NCBI GenBank assembly: GCA_946811695.1
Contig: OX328123.1
Span: forward strand, 11,216,198-11,280,197
Source of the DNA: Gonocerus acuteangulatus
Taxonomy: Eukaryota; Arthropoda; Insecta; Hemiptera; Coreidae
DNA: 64,000 nucleotides
Direction of reading: 5' to 3'
Made by a program: the position numbers and the translations under genes. The notes under the pieces are model-generated. The model did no database searches. It saw only the letters and a program-made list of their open reading frames with translations, and was not told where the DNA came from. Shown here piece by piece: positions 1 through 10,681 of this stretch; positions within the stretch are counted from its first letter, which is position 1, and every line of letters starts with the position of its first letter.

Positions 1-490
1 TAATTTAACACAGGCCGTCGAAGTGTACGCTAAACGTTATTTACAACTGCTTGTTATAAAACAGAAAACAAAATTCGATTCCAAAAAAGTTTGAAACTTC
101 TTAAAGATTCTATTTTCTTTTAAGAATTAATGATATTTTCTACTAATGGGCTGGTCGTCAGTCTGTAAGCTCCCTTCGAATGCTTCAGGAATTTGTTACT
201 GTCAAAAAATGTTTATGTAAAAACAGCAGAACACTGTAATTATCTGTCTTTAAGCTGTTATCCATATAAGTGTCTTGTAGGTCTAATAATTTTAAATTTC
301 TTTATACAAAATCTTTTATTTTTTCCTTGGCGCGTATCTCGCTACTTCAACCTCTTTTCAGAAGAATTATCTCTGAAATTAATTGAACTGTCTACGAAAC
401 TGACAGTATCCTAAGCGGAAATGACACCCATTTCTTCACAACGTTCGGTCTTGGAAAACAATATTACCCATAAGTTTCTCAATTTCTTGT
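1..490. other. unannotated AT-rich flank
   Basis: No convincing coding exon, RNA gene or recognised repeat. A 73-codon open frame at 193-414 lacks family resemblance and splice context, so it is treated as chance. Confidence 0.4.
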
Positions 491-494
491 CATC

Positions 495-901
495 TTTTAT
501 TAAAATACTAATTTTACTGATAAATGCAAATCAACCCCCCCCCCCAAAAAAAAAATAAAATAAATACAAAGATAGCTAAACAGAGAAAAAAAACGTTCAA
601 AAGAACAAAACTAACAATTTCGTGTTTTTAAGCACTTATTCTCCCGATGGACATCGTCTCATCGAAAATTACTTCAAAAATTTTTCTGTAGAAAATTTAG
701 AAAACTTGCGAAATGTCGTTAACGTGAAAACGTAAGCGCTACGATTTTCTTCGAGAATTTCGCTCCAAAACCCGTGTTACGGTGGGCGGATTCTGCTCGT
801 TAACCAAATTGACCTTTCATATAAGGCTAAGGATTTTTGCACCAAATGTCATCATAATCTGACCATTTTTGAGGCAGCTACAGAGCGAACAGACAAGTAT
901 T

Positions 902-962
<61 letters not shown>
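495..962 (+). mobile_element. degraded Family H (Helentron-like) remnant
   Basis: The stretch resembles the interior of other Family H copies (10682-12225, 44457-45640). It shares the segment ending 'ttactgataaatgcaa', the block 'aagcacttat', the segment with 'gtaagcgctacgatttt', the 'gggcggattctgctcgtta' block, the 'gagcgaacagacaa' motif and the terminal (TA)n run at about 908-962. It is interrupted by poly-C/poly-A near 533-560 and lacks the 3' hairpin. The match is by eye. Confidence 0.6.
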
Positions 963-964
<2 letters not shown>

Positions 965-1188
965 CACTAGTATTTCTAAAGTGACACAACTAAAAACAAA
1001 ACTCAACTGAAAATGCGGGGAGCATTATGGTAAGACAGGAAGAGTGACACAAGTTCCCTCTGATGTAGAAGCTCTGAAGCTAGGTACATACAGTTTTGAC
1101 GGTTGATAAAGAGATATTTACCATGTCTTTCATGGTCACAACTGAAAAATACCGATTTTTGAGTTGCGTCACTTCAGAAATACTAGTA
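961..1188. mobile_element. MITE, family W copy 1
   Basis: A short non-coding element with terminal inverted repeats of about 28 bp. The left end has 'cgcactagtatttct' followed by 'aaagtgacacaact'; the right end has the complement, 'gagttg', then 'gtcacttcagaaatactag'. A second copy at 46241-46496 has the same ends and interior, which defines the family. It abuts a (TA)n run, and AT-rich flanks fit a TA-targeting (mariner-like) MITE; that assignment is an inference. Confidence 0.65.
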
Positions 1189-1615
1189 TATGTATTTTTT
1201 ACAACGAAAATACTACTGTGTCTATCGAGTAAAATTTCTGTCTAAATATGATTGTACACAGTTTTCTCAGTGGAACCTACTTTAATTGTTTATAACTTCT
1301 TTTTTTTGGGGGGGGGGGGAGAGAGATTTCTATTAGTCTACTTGAATTAAAGTAAAATCTACTGTAAATCTACTGTACCTCAATTATTTTTTGCATGACT
1401 TAGTATTTTATAAGGAATATAATTTCTTAAAGTTTTCACCTGTGGAATAGGCATTATAATAATATCACAATTTCAATTGTTGCTTTCTTATTTGTACATC
1501 TCTGAATGTTGTATTGTTTCTATATTTTCAGAATGAATTCTACACACCTGTGGTGATAATATAATGAGTGATAATTAAGTTTCAGAAAAAAAAAATAAAA
1601 AATAAAACTTAAGAA

Positions 1616-1887
1616 ATGGCCGAAATATTTGTTCATAACACACCGTATGACATCTTCCTAGACCATCAATGGCTGTTTTTGCTGATAGGATTCGCTACTT
1701 TTAGAGGGATTTGGTACAAATTCTATATAATTTTCTTATTTACACTCAACATGTACGTGCAATGTATGGCTATTTATGCTGCTTACTTGGTCGCACCAAA
1801 CAAGAAATTGATCATAGACGCTCTTCATGTTTCTGCTTCAGGATTCTTTGCTACATACAGTCTTGCATGTAGGATGTTCACTGATAG
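1616..1887 (+). CDS. insect odorant receptor, exon 1 (gene spans 1616-13811)
   Basis: First coding exon of a six-exon gene giving 424 codons: 1616-1887, 3592-4173, 4291-4390, 7388-7489, 8983-9141, 13752-13811. All junctions are GT-AG and the phases agree (2,2,0,0,0). The product looks like an insect odorant receptor (7tm_6 family): about 400 residues, several hydrophobic segments, and a conserved C-terminal half with an 'LYLCSSGEEV' stretch, a 'WFNHDKKLKNAL' stretch and a 'CYTRKPITL' motif. In this family such subunits pair with the co-receptor Orco to form odour-gated cation channels in sensory-neuron dendrites. Exon 1 (aa 1-91) holds the N-terminus and one or two membrane segments. The ATG at 1616 is the first in frame after an A-rich leader. 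Ligand and subfamily cannot be read from the sequence; a gustatory receptor is a less likely alternative. Confidence 0.85.
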
Positions 1888-2821
1888 GTGAGTTTGTATA
1901 TTATTTTTATTTGTATAAAGATATTTGTGCGCGTTTTACTGTAAAAAAAAAGGAAACAAAAACCAAAACAAAAAAATAAGGTTTAGATACTGGAGCATTT
2001 AACATGATCTTTGGGAAAGTAAATGTTTTCAGAATGGCTCCTTATCGCTAAAGCACATTTATTGGTTTTGACATAGAAATCAGAAAAAAATATACCTACA
2101 CATTTTTTTTTTTTTTTTCCTAAAACAAAGAGGTACCGTTTTAAAGCATATTAAATAAGGCAACTTTTGAGGCGGAGGCAAACCTCTAAGTCTACAAATA
2201 GCTGATTCAGAAAAGGTCGAATAATTTAAGAAAGCGCTAATAACAATAGTTCACATCTATATGGCTTTTATACAGCTCTTAATTTACATGGCAATATTTC
2301 AAGAATGGGTGTTTCTTATTGGAAATTTAATTTAGATTCTCAAAATGTGGTTGTTATTTACGATACAACAACTAGAAATCTGGAAAACACAGTTTTTTTT
2401 TTAAAAAAAACAACAATAATTTTGAAAATGGACAAACGTTTGAGTAGCTCTGCTACATGTTCAGATACGAGTAGAACGCTCGTTTCTGTGCTCCTGAACT
2501 ACAAATGAGGTGGAGAATAAACCCCTAAAGTTATGACATCTCAATGCCGGACACCCTGTGTATTCTTGATTATCCATACGTTTTATTATATTAGAGTTAC
2601 TAATTATAATTATTATTCTAAATTATTAATATTTTATTATTATTATAATTGATATTATTATTTATTCTAACATCATTTTATTTTAATCTGTTCATTATTA
2701 TTTAATTACGAACTATTTTTGATTTTACCTTGAATTGACAACTGTTAATGATCCTAAAGGATAGAAGCAAAATGAAATGAAAGGAAAAAAAAATGAAAAT
2801 AAAATAATAAAAAAATAACGC
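1888..2821. other. odorant receptor intron 1, unexplained part
   Basis: AT-rich intron with homopolymers. A 'ggacaccctgtgt' motif near 2550 resembles ends of short DNA elements common in insects, but no partner repeat is visible. No coding exon is supported here. Confidence 0.4.
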
Positions 2822-3548
2822 TCTTTTTGCGAAGACCACATCCAGTTACTTTTGAAGTAGCAGTAGTGATTTATAACAGTTACTCGTACTCGCTGATAAG
2901 CTTACAGGTTCTTTGCTGGTTATCTATTACTACTTGCCTCGTTATCTACGGTTATAATTCATATTAGATAATGGCAAGCAATATTAATAAAAAGGTTAAT
3001 ATGATTAAAATCAATCTCTCAACTACGAAAAAAGTTATTAAGCATTAAAGTTGACTGTTTTGCAGGTTATGAAGGATAACAAACAACGATATTTGTAAAC
3101 AAACACATTTTATTCCTTTTCTCTCTGTCTCTCTTTTTTGGATATTTTACATTTATTAAGCATTACGTGCTATGCGTTTCCGCTCGCTACGCTCGCTCAA
3201 GAAGATATCAAGACTTGCTAAAATTAATAGAATTATATTAATTTTAGCAACTCTAGTCTATCCGATTTGCTAAAATTAATAGGATTCCATTAATTTTTCC
3301 GAGTAAGAAACCAATCCCTTTTTCTTTTCAGGAAAAAGGCTCATTTTTACTCACTATCATAAGCAGAGCTTTTTCATAAACATAAGCTAATTCACTGTTG
3401 AAGGTTACTTTACTCCCAGCAAGAACCAATACAATTGGTCATCGGAATCCTCCAATAGGAAGGCGAAGGAGTTATGCGCATGCGCTGAATCACTGATACA
3501 ATCACTACTGCTACTTCAAAAGTAACTAGATGTGGTATTCGCAAAAAG
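2822..3548. mobile_element. non-coding DNA element with about 48-bp TIRs
   Basis: Left end 2822-2870 and right end 3500-3548 are inverted copies: 'tctttttgcgaa', then 'accacat', 'ccagttacttttgaagtagc', 'agtagtgatt', with two or three mismatches. The interior carries palindromic sequence (3163-3300). There is no transposase. It sits in the first odorant receptor intron and ends 43 bp before the exon 2 acceptor site, so its right TIR lies close to the likely branch-point region. Superfamily unknown. Confidence 0.65.
3163..3300. repeat. palindromic repeat, family P copy 1
   Basis: Contains 'tatgcgtttccgctcgctac', 'gctcgctcaagaagatatca' and a hairpin around 'gctaaaattaatagaatt' whose arms repeat inverted within 40 bp. 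The same arms form a much larger hairpin at 6317-6463, so P is a dispersed repeat, nested here inside the 2822-3548 element. Confidence 0.6.
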
Positions 3549-3591
3549 ACCCTAAAATAAAAATAAATAGTTATGTTTTTAACGTTTTTAG

Positions 3592-4173
3592 ATCCATTAC
3601 AAAGATGAGAAGCATGATAAACACCGGGATATTTAATTATGATGATGAAGAGCTTGACGACGAACAGATAAAGTTCAAATCGAGTATTGCTGAAGAAGTA
3701 AAGAAAAAAACGAGCTCCATAAATATCATGTACACCATAGGATTCTTCTCCAATATGGTGTTCTTCCCACTCTCTCAATACCTGATTCTCTCTGAAGAAG
3801 ACAAGAGCAAATTCGAAAACACCATGAATCCATACCTACCTCATGTATACTACACACCTTTCGATTCCAGCACCTTTCTGGGCTACATGGCGGCCTATCT
3901 TCTCGATTTCTTCTTCTGGCTCTGCCTTTATTCGACCGTGGTCAGTACCAACGGGATATACATATCATCCATAGTACAGCTGAAGGTACATTTGGACGTG
4001 TTGAACCATTCCATATGCAACATAGAAAAGAGAGCTTTCTCCATGTACAAGAAGACTAGCAATGAAGGAGTGGCGGCCATGTCCACGGATGACCTCCGAG
4101 AAAACTTGGCCTTCCGGAAGTGTGTGTACTCCTGTTTCAGAGCGAATGTTCGACATCACCAGGCGCTGCTTAG
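3592..4173 (+). CDS. odorant receptor exon 2
   Basis: Encodes aa 91-285, the largest exon. The acceptor is the AG at 3590-3591 after a T-rich tract. The first base completes an Arg codon split by the phase-2 intron. It carries an acidic loop (DDEELDDEQ) and then hydrophobic segments around 'INIMYTIGFFSNMVFFPL' and 'LLDFFFWLCLYSTVV', which fit central transmembrane helices, and ends in the intracellular-loop-like stretch 'RANVRHHQALLR'. The donor gtaaga follows at 4174. A TIR element ends only about 43 bp upstream of the acceptor. Confidence 0.85.
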
Positions 4174-4290
4174 GTAAGATTTCAGTATCCAAATTTTGTT
4201 ATTACTAAGGAGAAATACAACCTTGCAACTATGCTTATTTTTTATGGTTATTCTTAAATGGTAACTTAACTAATTAAACATTATATCCAG

Positions 4291-4390
4291 GTTCAAAAAA
4301 GAGTGCCAACCTTTCATTGGTTCCTGTTTGCTGGGTGTATTTACCGTGGCATCTCTTATTTACGCAACGATGCTTTACCTCATGTATCAG
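4291..4390 (+). CDS. odorant receptor exon 3
   Basis: A 100-nt exon encoding aa 285-318: a charged start (FKKECQPF) followed by the hydrophobic stretch 'GVFTVASLIYATMLYLMYQ', a probable membrane helix. It is entered by a 117-bp intron, the smallest in the gene, and leaves in phase 0. The donor is gttggt, weaker than the others. Confidence 0.8.
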
Positions 4391-4434
4391 GTTGGTAATT
4401 CCTTAAAACAGCCTAAATGAGCAATATATATATA

Positions 4435-4546
4435 TACATATACATATATTCTATGAGGAGGTGGCATAAAGGCCGCGAAACATGTAGGGCTTGCCAACAA
4501 TAAAGTAGTACATGGAAAATGGAGTACTATTCTTTTGACCTGCGCC

Positions 4547-4615
<69 letters not shown>
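4435..4615 (+). repeat. Penelope-like terminal fragment next to (TA)n
   Basis: 'tctatgaggaggtggcataa' followed by 'aggccgcgaaacatgtaggg', a 'tgaggag...ggcc..gaaac' arrangement like the ends of Penelope-like elements, flanked by a short TA-rich tract (4422-4450) and a long (TA)n array (4554-4612). Similar tails occur at 47690-47790 (-) and 56264-56423 (-). No reverse transcriptase remains here. Confidence 0.45.
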
Positions 4616-4618
<3 letters not shown>

Positions 4619-4639
4619 AAGAAAGAAATGAGTTCCGGT

Positions 4640-6010
4640 ACGATCAAGGAAGTTATATGGTGTACTAACCCTCTATCTCCCGTCCATGAAGAAGGTTGCC
4701 GTATTAACCTGAAGGGTATGCTTTTGAAGATAAAAGGGCTGGACGTTCTGCCATCTACAGAACGTTGGAGAGCATTTCACAACATTCCAGATCATTGTGA
4801 ATCATTCCAGAACACCCTTTTGTATTTGTGGGGGTTATATAAAGCATGATCTGTCATTGGGTTCGGATATCAGTTTCTTACCAGTGAAGTGCAGCGTATG
4901 GATATGACCACCATTTCATATTAAAAGAGTGCAATTTCCAATCAAATTAGCCTATATTTTTACAATTAACAATGGGCAAGGACAAACTTTAATGTATTTC
5001 AACCTCAAAGACTTGCTCTTGAGAAGGAAATCCGAAAATATTATTTATATATTTCCCGGATAACAAAATGAAATATGTCATTTTTAAACAAGTACAGAAT
5101 GAAAGTACTGTATTAGGATTATATTTTCAATAAAACATTTGTACTTATTACATTTTAAAGTTTATTATTTTATTCCAACTATCACACAATCGCTTATAAA
5201 TTCCCTAAGCGAAGCCGGAAACTGCAGCTACATAGTTTTTTTTTTTTAATATGAATTAGAAGGGACGAGATTACATTTCTCCAGGTTAAATTCTTTTGAT
5301 TATTGCACAACTCCCAATCTTGGTATTCTGTCAATTTAAAGATAGTTGGATGTTTAATTCACAATAGTATATTCGATCATACACAATGGACAGAAAAATT
5401 ATGTTTCCCAAGAAAATAAAAATGATTTTAATCGCTCGATATGTATTGACAAAGGCCACTTGAATCCAAAATGTCTATATTACTGGGGACCTTCGAAAAA
5501 CTAAAAGAAAACAAGTTTTTTTTTGTAAAACTACTGTTATTTACTCAAAAATGTTTTTTTACTTAATGTGCACTTAAAAAAAAAATGTTCTACGATCTAT
5601 TTTAATAATATATTGCTTACTGTTTTGATTATTGTCTTCGTGAATTCTGTATAATTATTTTATAGCTTAAGGAGGCTGCCAAAGAGCATACCAAAACATC
5701 CAAGCTAAAGATTTGTCCGATAATCTGAATGTTTTTCTTAGCCGAAATCCATCAATTCCTTTGTTTCTTAATACCGCTATAGGTAACTAAACCGCGGAAA
5801 ACATGAATAGGGATGTCGCTAGTTTTGTAATATTTAATTTCTCGGGCGTTTTAATTTTATAGTTATTATATACTACATTAGATTTATGTTTTGTCAAGTG
5901 CATGTAATCATGGCCTGCGCTAGGGGGAGGGGGCACGGAGAACAAATGGTCAGGGGGTTTTATATAAATAGATAGTATATACTTTCTATATAATTTTTTT
6001 AATCGCATTA
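4640..6010. other. odorant receptor intron 3, no supported gene
   Basis: A 73-codon open frame (4628-4849) of unusual base composition has no recognisable domain and no neighbours in frame; it may be repeat-derived. The remainder is AT-rich with homopolymers and gives nothing interpretable. Confidence 0.35.
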
Positions 6011-6059
6011 TAATTATATATAAGAACGTTATATACCTACCATTTTCTACTCCGTTACT

Positions 6060-7120
6060 AGTGCATATGTTACCGGCAAAGTATACAATCAGGCATTCTA
6101 TAGAATGCCTAAATCCAGCCGCCGATGTATGAAATGAAGCTTATTTCATTCTACAGAATGCCTACTGTGCTTTAGGCAAAGCATGAAAGACAGGATTTGT
6201 AGCTTGTAGGAGTAACTACCGGCGGTGCGATTGCGTATTTATTTCCACCGAACATCGCGTCTGATGATGTCTAGGAGAATTAGAAGAATGCCTAGGACGA
6301 CTTTTGGGGATACGCTCTATGCGTTTCCGTTCGCTCAAGAAGATATCAAAACCCTAGTCAATCCAACTCGCAGAAATTAATAGAATTCTATTAAATTCTG
6401 CGAGTTGGATTGACTAGGGTTTTGATATCTTCTTGAGCGACCGTAGCGAGCGGAAACGCATAGCACGTATGCCCAAAAGCGACAGCTTACGACAGGTGAG
6501 TCTAAATTTCAATTATACTTCTTCATTAAGGTTTATTACGCATGCGCATGCTTACAAATACGCTGTTTACGCCGTCTTTTATAGCCTCCATAACAGTGAA
6601 CTTTAGTGCTTAATAACTTCTTTCCTAGTTGAGAGCAACTTTTTTTTTAACGGATTCGTGTTTAGTGCAACAAAATACGTTATAGTGCAAACTTTGAAGA
6701 AAATCGGTGCTGAGGACGCTTTATTTTAGTGATTTGCATTGATTCTGAACACTCAAATTCAACCTGGTGTCATTTCTTTCAAGTATCTAAGTAAAGTGTA
6801 TGTAGTATACTCAAAACCTTTTTTAATTTTATACAATGCCAAATAAGCAACAGGCATTCTATAGAATACCTAGGCATTATATAGAATGCCTAGGCATTTT
6901 ATACAATGCCAAATAAGGAACAGGCATTCTATAGAATACCTAGGCATTTTATACAATGCCAAATAAGGAACAGGCATTCTATAGAATACCTAGGCATTAT
7001 ATAGAATACCTAGGCAATGTGTGTAATATGATGTAGAAACTAATACATTCTATACTTTGCCTAAACCATTCTGGCATTCTATAGAATACCTGGATTATAT
7101 ACATTATTGGTAACATATAT
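6060..7120. repeat. cluster of 20-bp palindromes (aggcattctatagaatgcct)
   Basis: The palindrome 'aggcattctatagaatgcct' and variants occur near 6090, partly near 6145-6165, repeatedly between 6850 and 7015, and near 7070-7092. Variants include 'ggcattatatagaatgcc', 'ggcattttatacaatgcc' and 'ggcattctatagaatacc'. Between 6835 and 7015 they form a direct repeat of roughly 58 bp including 'aaataaggaacaggcatt'. The array flanks a P hairpin (6317-6463) and has no coding capacity. Element class unknown. Confidence 0.6.
6317..6463. repeat. near-perfect 147-bp hairpin, family P copy 2
   Basis: Left arm 'ctatgcgtttccgttcgctc', 'aagaagatatcaaaacccta', 'gtcaatccaactcgcagaa' and its inverted copy meet at an 'attaatagaattctattaa' centre. 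Arms are about 65 bp. The right arm carries a small extra 'accgtagcgag' segment that also occurs in copy 1, so the left arm here probably lost it. It could form a stable cruciform or RNA hairpin in the odorant receptor pre-mRNA. Confidence 0.75.
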
Positions 7121-7387
7121 AATTTTATTTTCAGAGAAATGTCAGTTTTAAATAATTCTATTAATAGTTTTTGAAAATGCTAATGGAGGAGGGGGGTGGG
7201 TTAAGGGGCCCGTGAAGTTATTTGGACAGGGGCGCGTAATCATCTCTGAGGCCCTGCATGAAATTTGTATATTATATTTAAAATGTTGTATTACTTAGAG
7301 CAAAGCACAAAAATCTTTAGTCTAAACTAGTGTTAGACTAACCCATCTTATTTAATTAACGAGTCGAATGCTTCCATTTTTTTTCAG

Positions 7388-7489
7388 AGCCCTCCAATCA
7401 ATGTAATGGTGAATTACTTATTCACAAGCTTAGCGGAGCAGACTTATTGCTTATACTTGTGCAGCTCTGGGGAAGAGGTTATAGAAAAG
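7388..7489 (+). CDS. odorant receptor exon 4
   Basis: A 102-nt exon encoding aa 319-352. It contains 'EQTYCLYLCSSGEEVIEK', which matches the position and pattern of the conserved C-Y-x-G-E region in the third intracellular loop of insect odorant receptors. The acceptor is tttttttcag and the donor gtaggt; both edges are phase 0. Confidence 0.85.
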
Positions 7490-8106
7490 GTAGGTTATTA
7501 ATTGGCTAGTAGTTCCATTGAGTTAGTAGATAGTGGACGGAGTGTTGTCTATCTTCCAATGCTAAAAAGTGTAGGTCTAAAATCGGCCATTTTAGTGTGA
7601 CCAATCACGCGAGATGATTTTGCATCTGAATATGATTGTAAAGAAACAATGAATTTAAACAAATATATCATATCGTATTGATTTTTGTTTATACATATAT
7701 GTATAAATAAAAAAAAAAACTAATACAATATGTAAATTCGTTTAAATTCATTGCTTGCTTAGAATCATATTCAAAAACTCAAATTTTCGCGCGTCACTAG
7801 TCACACTAAAATGGCCGATTTTAGGCTTCAATATATTCATCATAACCTCCCTCCACTTCCTAATATAACTAAATGACTACTTCACATTTCATGATAAAGA
7901 TAAAAATCTTAATCCCTCGTGTCCTTTTTTTTGCCAAGCGCGGACCACTTGACGTATTTTCCAGGTTTTGATAGAGCCCTTGCTTAGCTAATATTGCATT
8001 TTTGCAAATTCATCATCTTCTAAAGTATTTACACGTTTTTTTTTTTAACTGTAATGAGGCGTGAAATGAAAAACCGAAACAATAACTGTTTCTATTTGAA
8101 ACAGTA
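7490..8106. other. odorant receptor intron 4, inverted AT-rich segment
   Basis: An imperfect inverted repeat is visible between 7565-7720 and 7725-7835: 'aaatcggccattttagtgtg' is answered by 'cacactaaaatggccgattt' near 7805-7825, and 'gaatatgattgtaa' by its complement. This suggests a MITE at about 7572-7827. No coding sequence. Confidence 0.5.
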
Positions 8107-8207
8107 CAAATGACACTATGGATATGAACAAAACCGCGCTAAGATTACGCAGTTCCTGTGAGTCGGACATCTTGGCGCGATTGTGTTCATATCCCTATTG
8201 TCATTTG
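8107..8207. repeat. palindrome made of two inverted Family H 5' ends
   Basis: Arms of about 39 bp ('caaatgacactatggatatg', 'aacaaaaccgcgctaagat') flank a loop 'gcagttcctgtgagtcggac'. Both arm and loop belong to the Family H 5' terminus (compare 41902-41965 reversed). Two ends therefore share one terminal loop. See findings. Confidence 0.7.
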
Positions 8208-8982
8208 GAAAGCTTGAAACAATTATTATTTCGGTTAGACCTTCCGTGGAATACATAGGCGGCACTAGACAAACATTTTTTTTAAGGGGGGGGGGGGGTG
8301 CTAATTTAGTATGGGCTTACCGCAATGCCTCGGGGTGTAGAATCAAATTGTTATAACCAGGCACCTGGAAATCATTAAGGAAGTATTTGATAAACTAAGA
8401 GCATACATTAATTAGAACTTATTACTATTAATTTGTCTAAACAATTTATTTTTCTAACTCAATCGAAAATTTCTTCAGAACTTCAGAAGCTTTCGAATGG
8501 TCACCTTCCACTTACCACGATTTTCCAACCGTTTTCGAGATAAACTTTGCATGTATATTATTCTGTATTAGTGACAGAAATTATTTTAATTGGTCCAATT
8601 AGAATCATTTCTGTCAGCAACACTAATTTTTTTCAGAATCTTCTTATCTATAACTCAAATTTTCTCAGTTATTTCTAATTGTGGGTTCGTTACCTTTGGC
8701 ACTGAGCCCTTCATATAAGTAATTGGCGGTGGGATATCTAATGAAACAATTTCCAAGGTCATATCTATAACTGTTGAATATTGATTTCTAATATAACACA
8801 ATTTCCCCTCTAATTTTCTTTATTATAGAAAATCTCGTAAAACCCTCGTGACAGCTATTTTTCCAAAATGTAAGATTCGCGAGCTTTACGTAAAACAAAT
8901 TAATTAATACTTTAAAATGTACTGTTTATTTTTAAGTTAATGCCTATATTATTATTAAAACCAATCAATATATTTTTTGCAG
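8208..8982. other. intron 4 remainder with Family H-like remnants
   Basis: A poly-G run near 8288, then degraded stretches resembling the Family H interior ('gaatggtcaccttccactta', 'cgattttccaacc'). No gene. Confidence 0.4.
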
Positions 8983-9141
8983 GGTAACAAACTCTACGAA
9001 AAGCTGTACAGCATTCCTTGGTTCAACCATGACAAGAAGCTGAAGAACGCCTTGGTTATCATGCTCTGCTACACGAGGAAGCCCATAACCCTCAGAGCAT
9101 TGCTCATTAATGTAGAACCATCCCTGGAAATATATGGAGAT
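8983..9141 (+). CDS. odorant receptor exon 5
   Basis: A 159-nt exon encoding aa 353-405. It begins 'GNKLYEKLYSIPWFNHD', then 'KKLKNALVIMLCYTRKP' and 'ITLRALLINVEPSLEIYGD'. This is the most family-diagnostic exon: a short-side-chain residue plus Trp before a basic stretch, the R-K-P motif and the start of the last helix. The acceptor is tttttttgcag and the donor gtatgt. The next exon is 4.6 kb away. Confidence 0.85.
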
Positions 9142-9166
9142 GTATGTAATATACAAATAATAAACA

Positions 9167-9868
9167 TTTATATAGGATTTCCAAGACAGATTCAGAATTT
9201 TCCATACCAATTTCTGAATTTTTCAAACCAAATTAAGAGTTTTCCAAACCAAATTGAGAATTTTCGAAACTCAATTCAGAATTTTCCAAAACGATTTCAG
9301 AACTTTCCATTTCAAATTCAGACTTTTCCATTTCAAATTCAGAATGTAATAAATTTTCTCAAACATACTATTTTGACAATATTTTCAATTGAAAGAAGGC
9401 TTGAATGAACCAGTTGATCGTAAATAAAAATAAACTTTGTTCTTCAAAACAGTATTGTAAACAACAGTATAGGAAGTAAACAGAAATAATATGTGAGGCA
9501 TTTAATATTAGATTTAGGAAGTAGGATCAAATATTAGATTCTGTTTACTTGATAAATCAGTATATTTTAATTATTACATATTATAAATATTTCAAATGAA
9601 AATACTTTACATTTTTAATTTCCTACCTACCTACAAAACAAAAAAAGTACCTATTGTAAAAAAGTTGGTCCAAAATTGCATATAAGATAATAATAACTAA
9701 ATTCTGAATTTGAAATGGAAAATTCTGAATTTGTTTTGGAAGAATGTAGTTGTTCTGAATGTAGTTTGGAAAATTCTGAATATAGTTTGGAAAATTCCGA
9801 ATATAGTTTGGAAAATTCTGAACATAGTTTGGAAAATTCTGAATCTGTCTTGGAAATCCAATATAAAT
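9167..9868. mobile_element. foldback-like element with minisatellite inverted repeats
   Basis: The left arm (9167-9355) is a tandem array of a roughly 21-bp unit of type 'ttccaaaccaaattcagaat'. The right arm (about 9700-9868) is the same kind of array inverted ('ttctgaatatagtttggaaa'). The outermost bases match as an inverted repeat: 'ataggatttccaagacagat' against the complement ending 'ttggaaatccaatat'. The middle (9356-9700) is unique AT-rich DNA without a gene. Long TIRs built of short subrepeats are the hallmark of foldback (FB) elements. It starts about 26 bp after the odorant receptor exon 5 donor. Confidence 0.65.
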
Positions 9869-10681
9869 AAACGGTGGCCCCGATGTAGTGGTTAAGCTTC
9901 AAGGTTCTTCGATTTTGAGAAAAAACGTTCCTATCAACATGGGCCCGAAAATGCTTTCTGGTGGCTCTGGAGCTATAAAAACCATGTTTTTAAGACTCCA
10001 AATCCCTAATCAGCGTATATAACTGAATCACCACAGGGAGCCTTGGTCAATGCTGGAAAAAAACACTAATTATTAAAGATTGATCAAACGAATCTTTGGT
10101 TTCCGTAATGCAAAATTAGATTCCTCAGTACCAAAACGTGCAATATTTAGTGGCCTTTAACATTTATCATTACGTTTCTCCTCTAACACCACAAGTTGAG
10201 AAGTTAGCGGGATTTGGAATCTGAAATCGTGATTTTAGCAGGTATTTGTTTAAGCTCCAGCGCCTCCAGAAAGCATTTCCGGAGCATTATTGTTAGAAAC
10301 CTTTTGCTCAGAGTATAATTTCCACTAAGTTCTTTGAAGCTCAAACATTAATTTAGGGCCACCCTAAATATATACATTTAAATATAAATAAAAATTTGAG
10401 CCATCATTATTTTCGTGATCTGTGGATTCTGAAATACACGTAGAATAAATAAAACGTAGAAATATCAAGCTGGCACTTCCGGATTTTAAAATTAGGTCGA
10501 CAAGAAACGCGGGTCTCCTACCTATGGAGATTGGGAAGTAAAGCGCTTAACTTAAAAGTTAACACACACACACACACACAAAAAGAAGCATTACGAAAGA
10601 CATAAAAGCGATTGCTGTATAAGAAATTAAAAACAGAGCTTTCGTACAGAAATAGAAGAGGTCGTTAGGACCTATAAAAAA

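Noticed and set aside
4628..4849. 73-codon frame in odorant receptor intron 3
   Set aside because: Bounded by (TA)n and lacking splice signals or family resemblance; possibly repeat-derived.
9190..9350. Regularly spaced short repeats resembling a CRISPR array
   Set aside because: Units are contiguous degenerate minisatellite repeats without distinct spacers, mirrored by an inverted array, in a eukaryotic intron.
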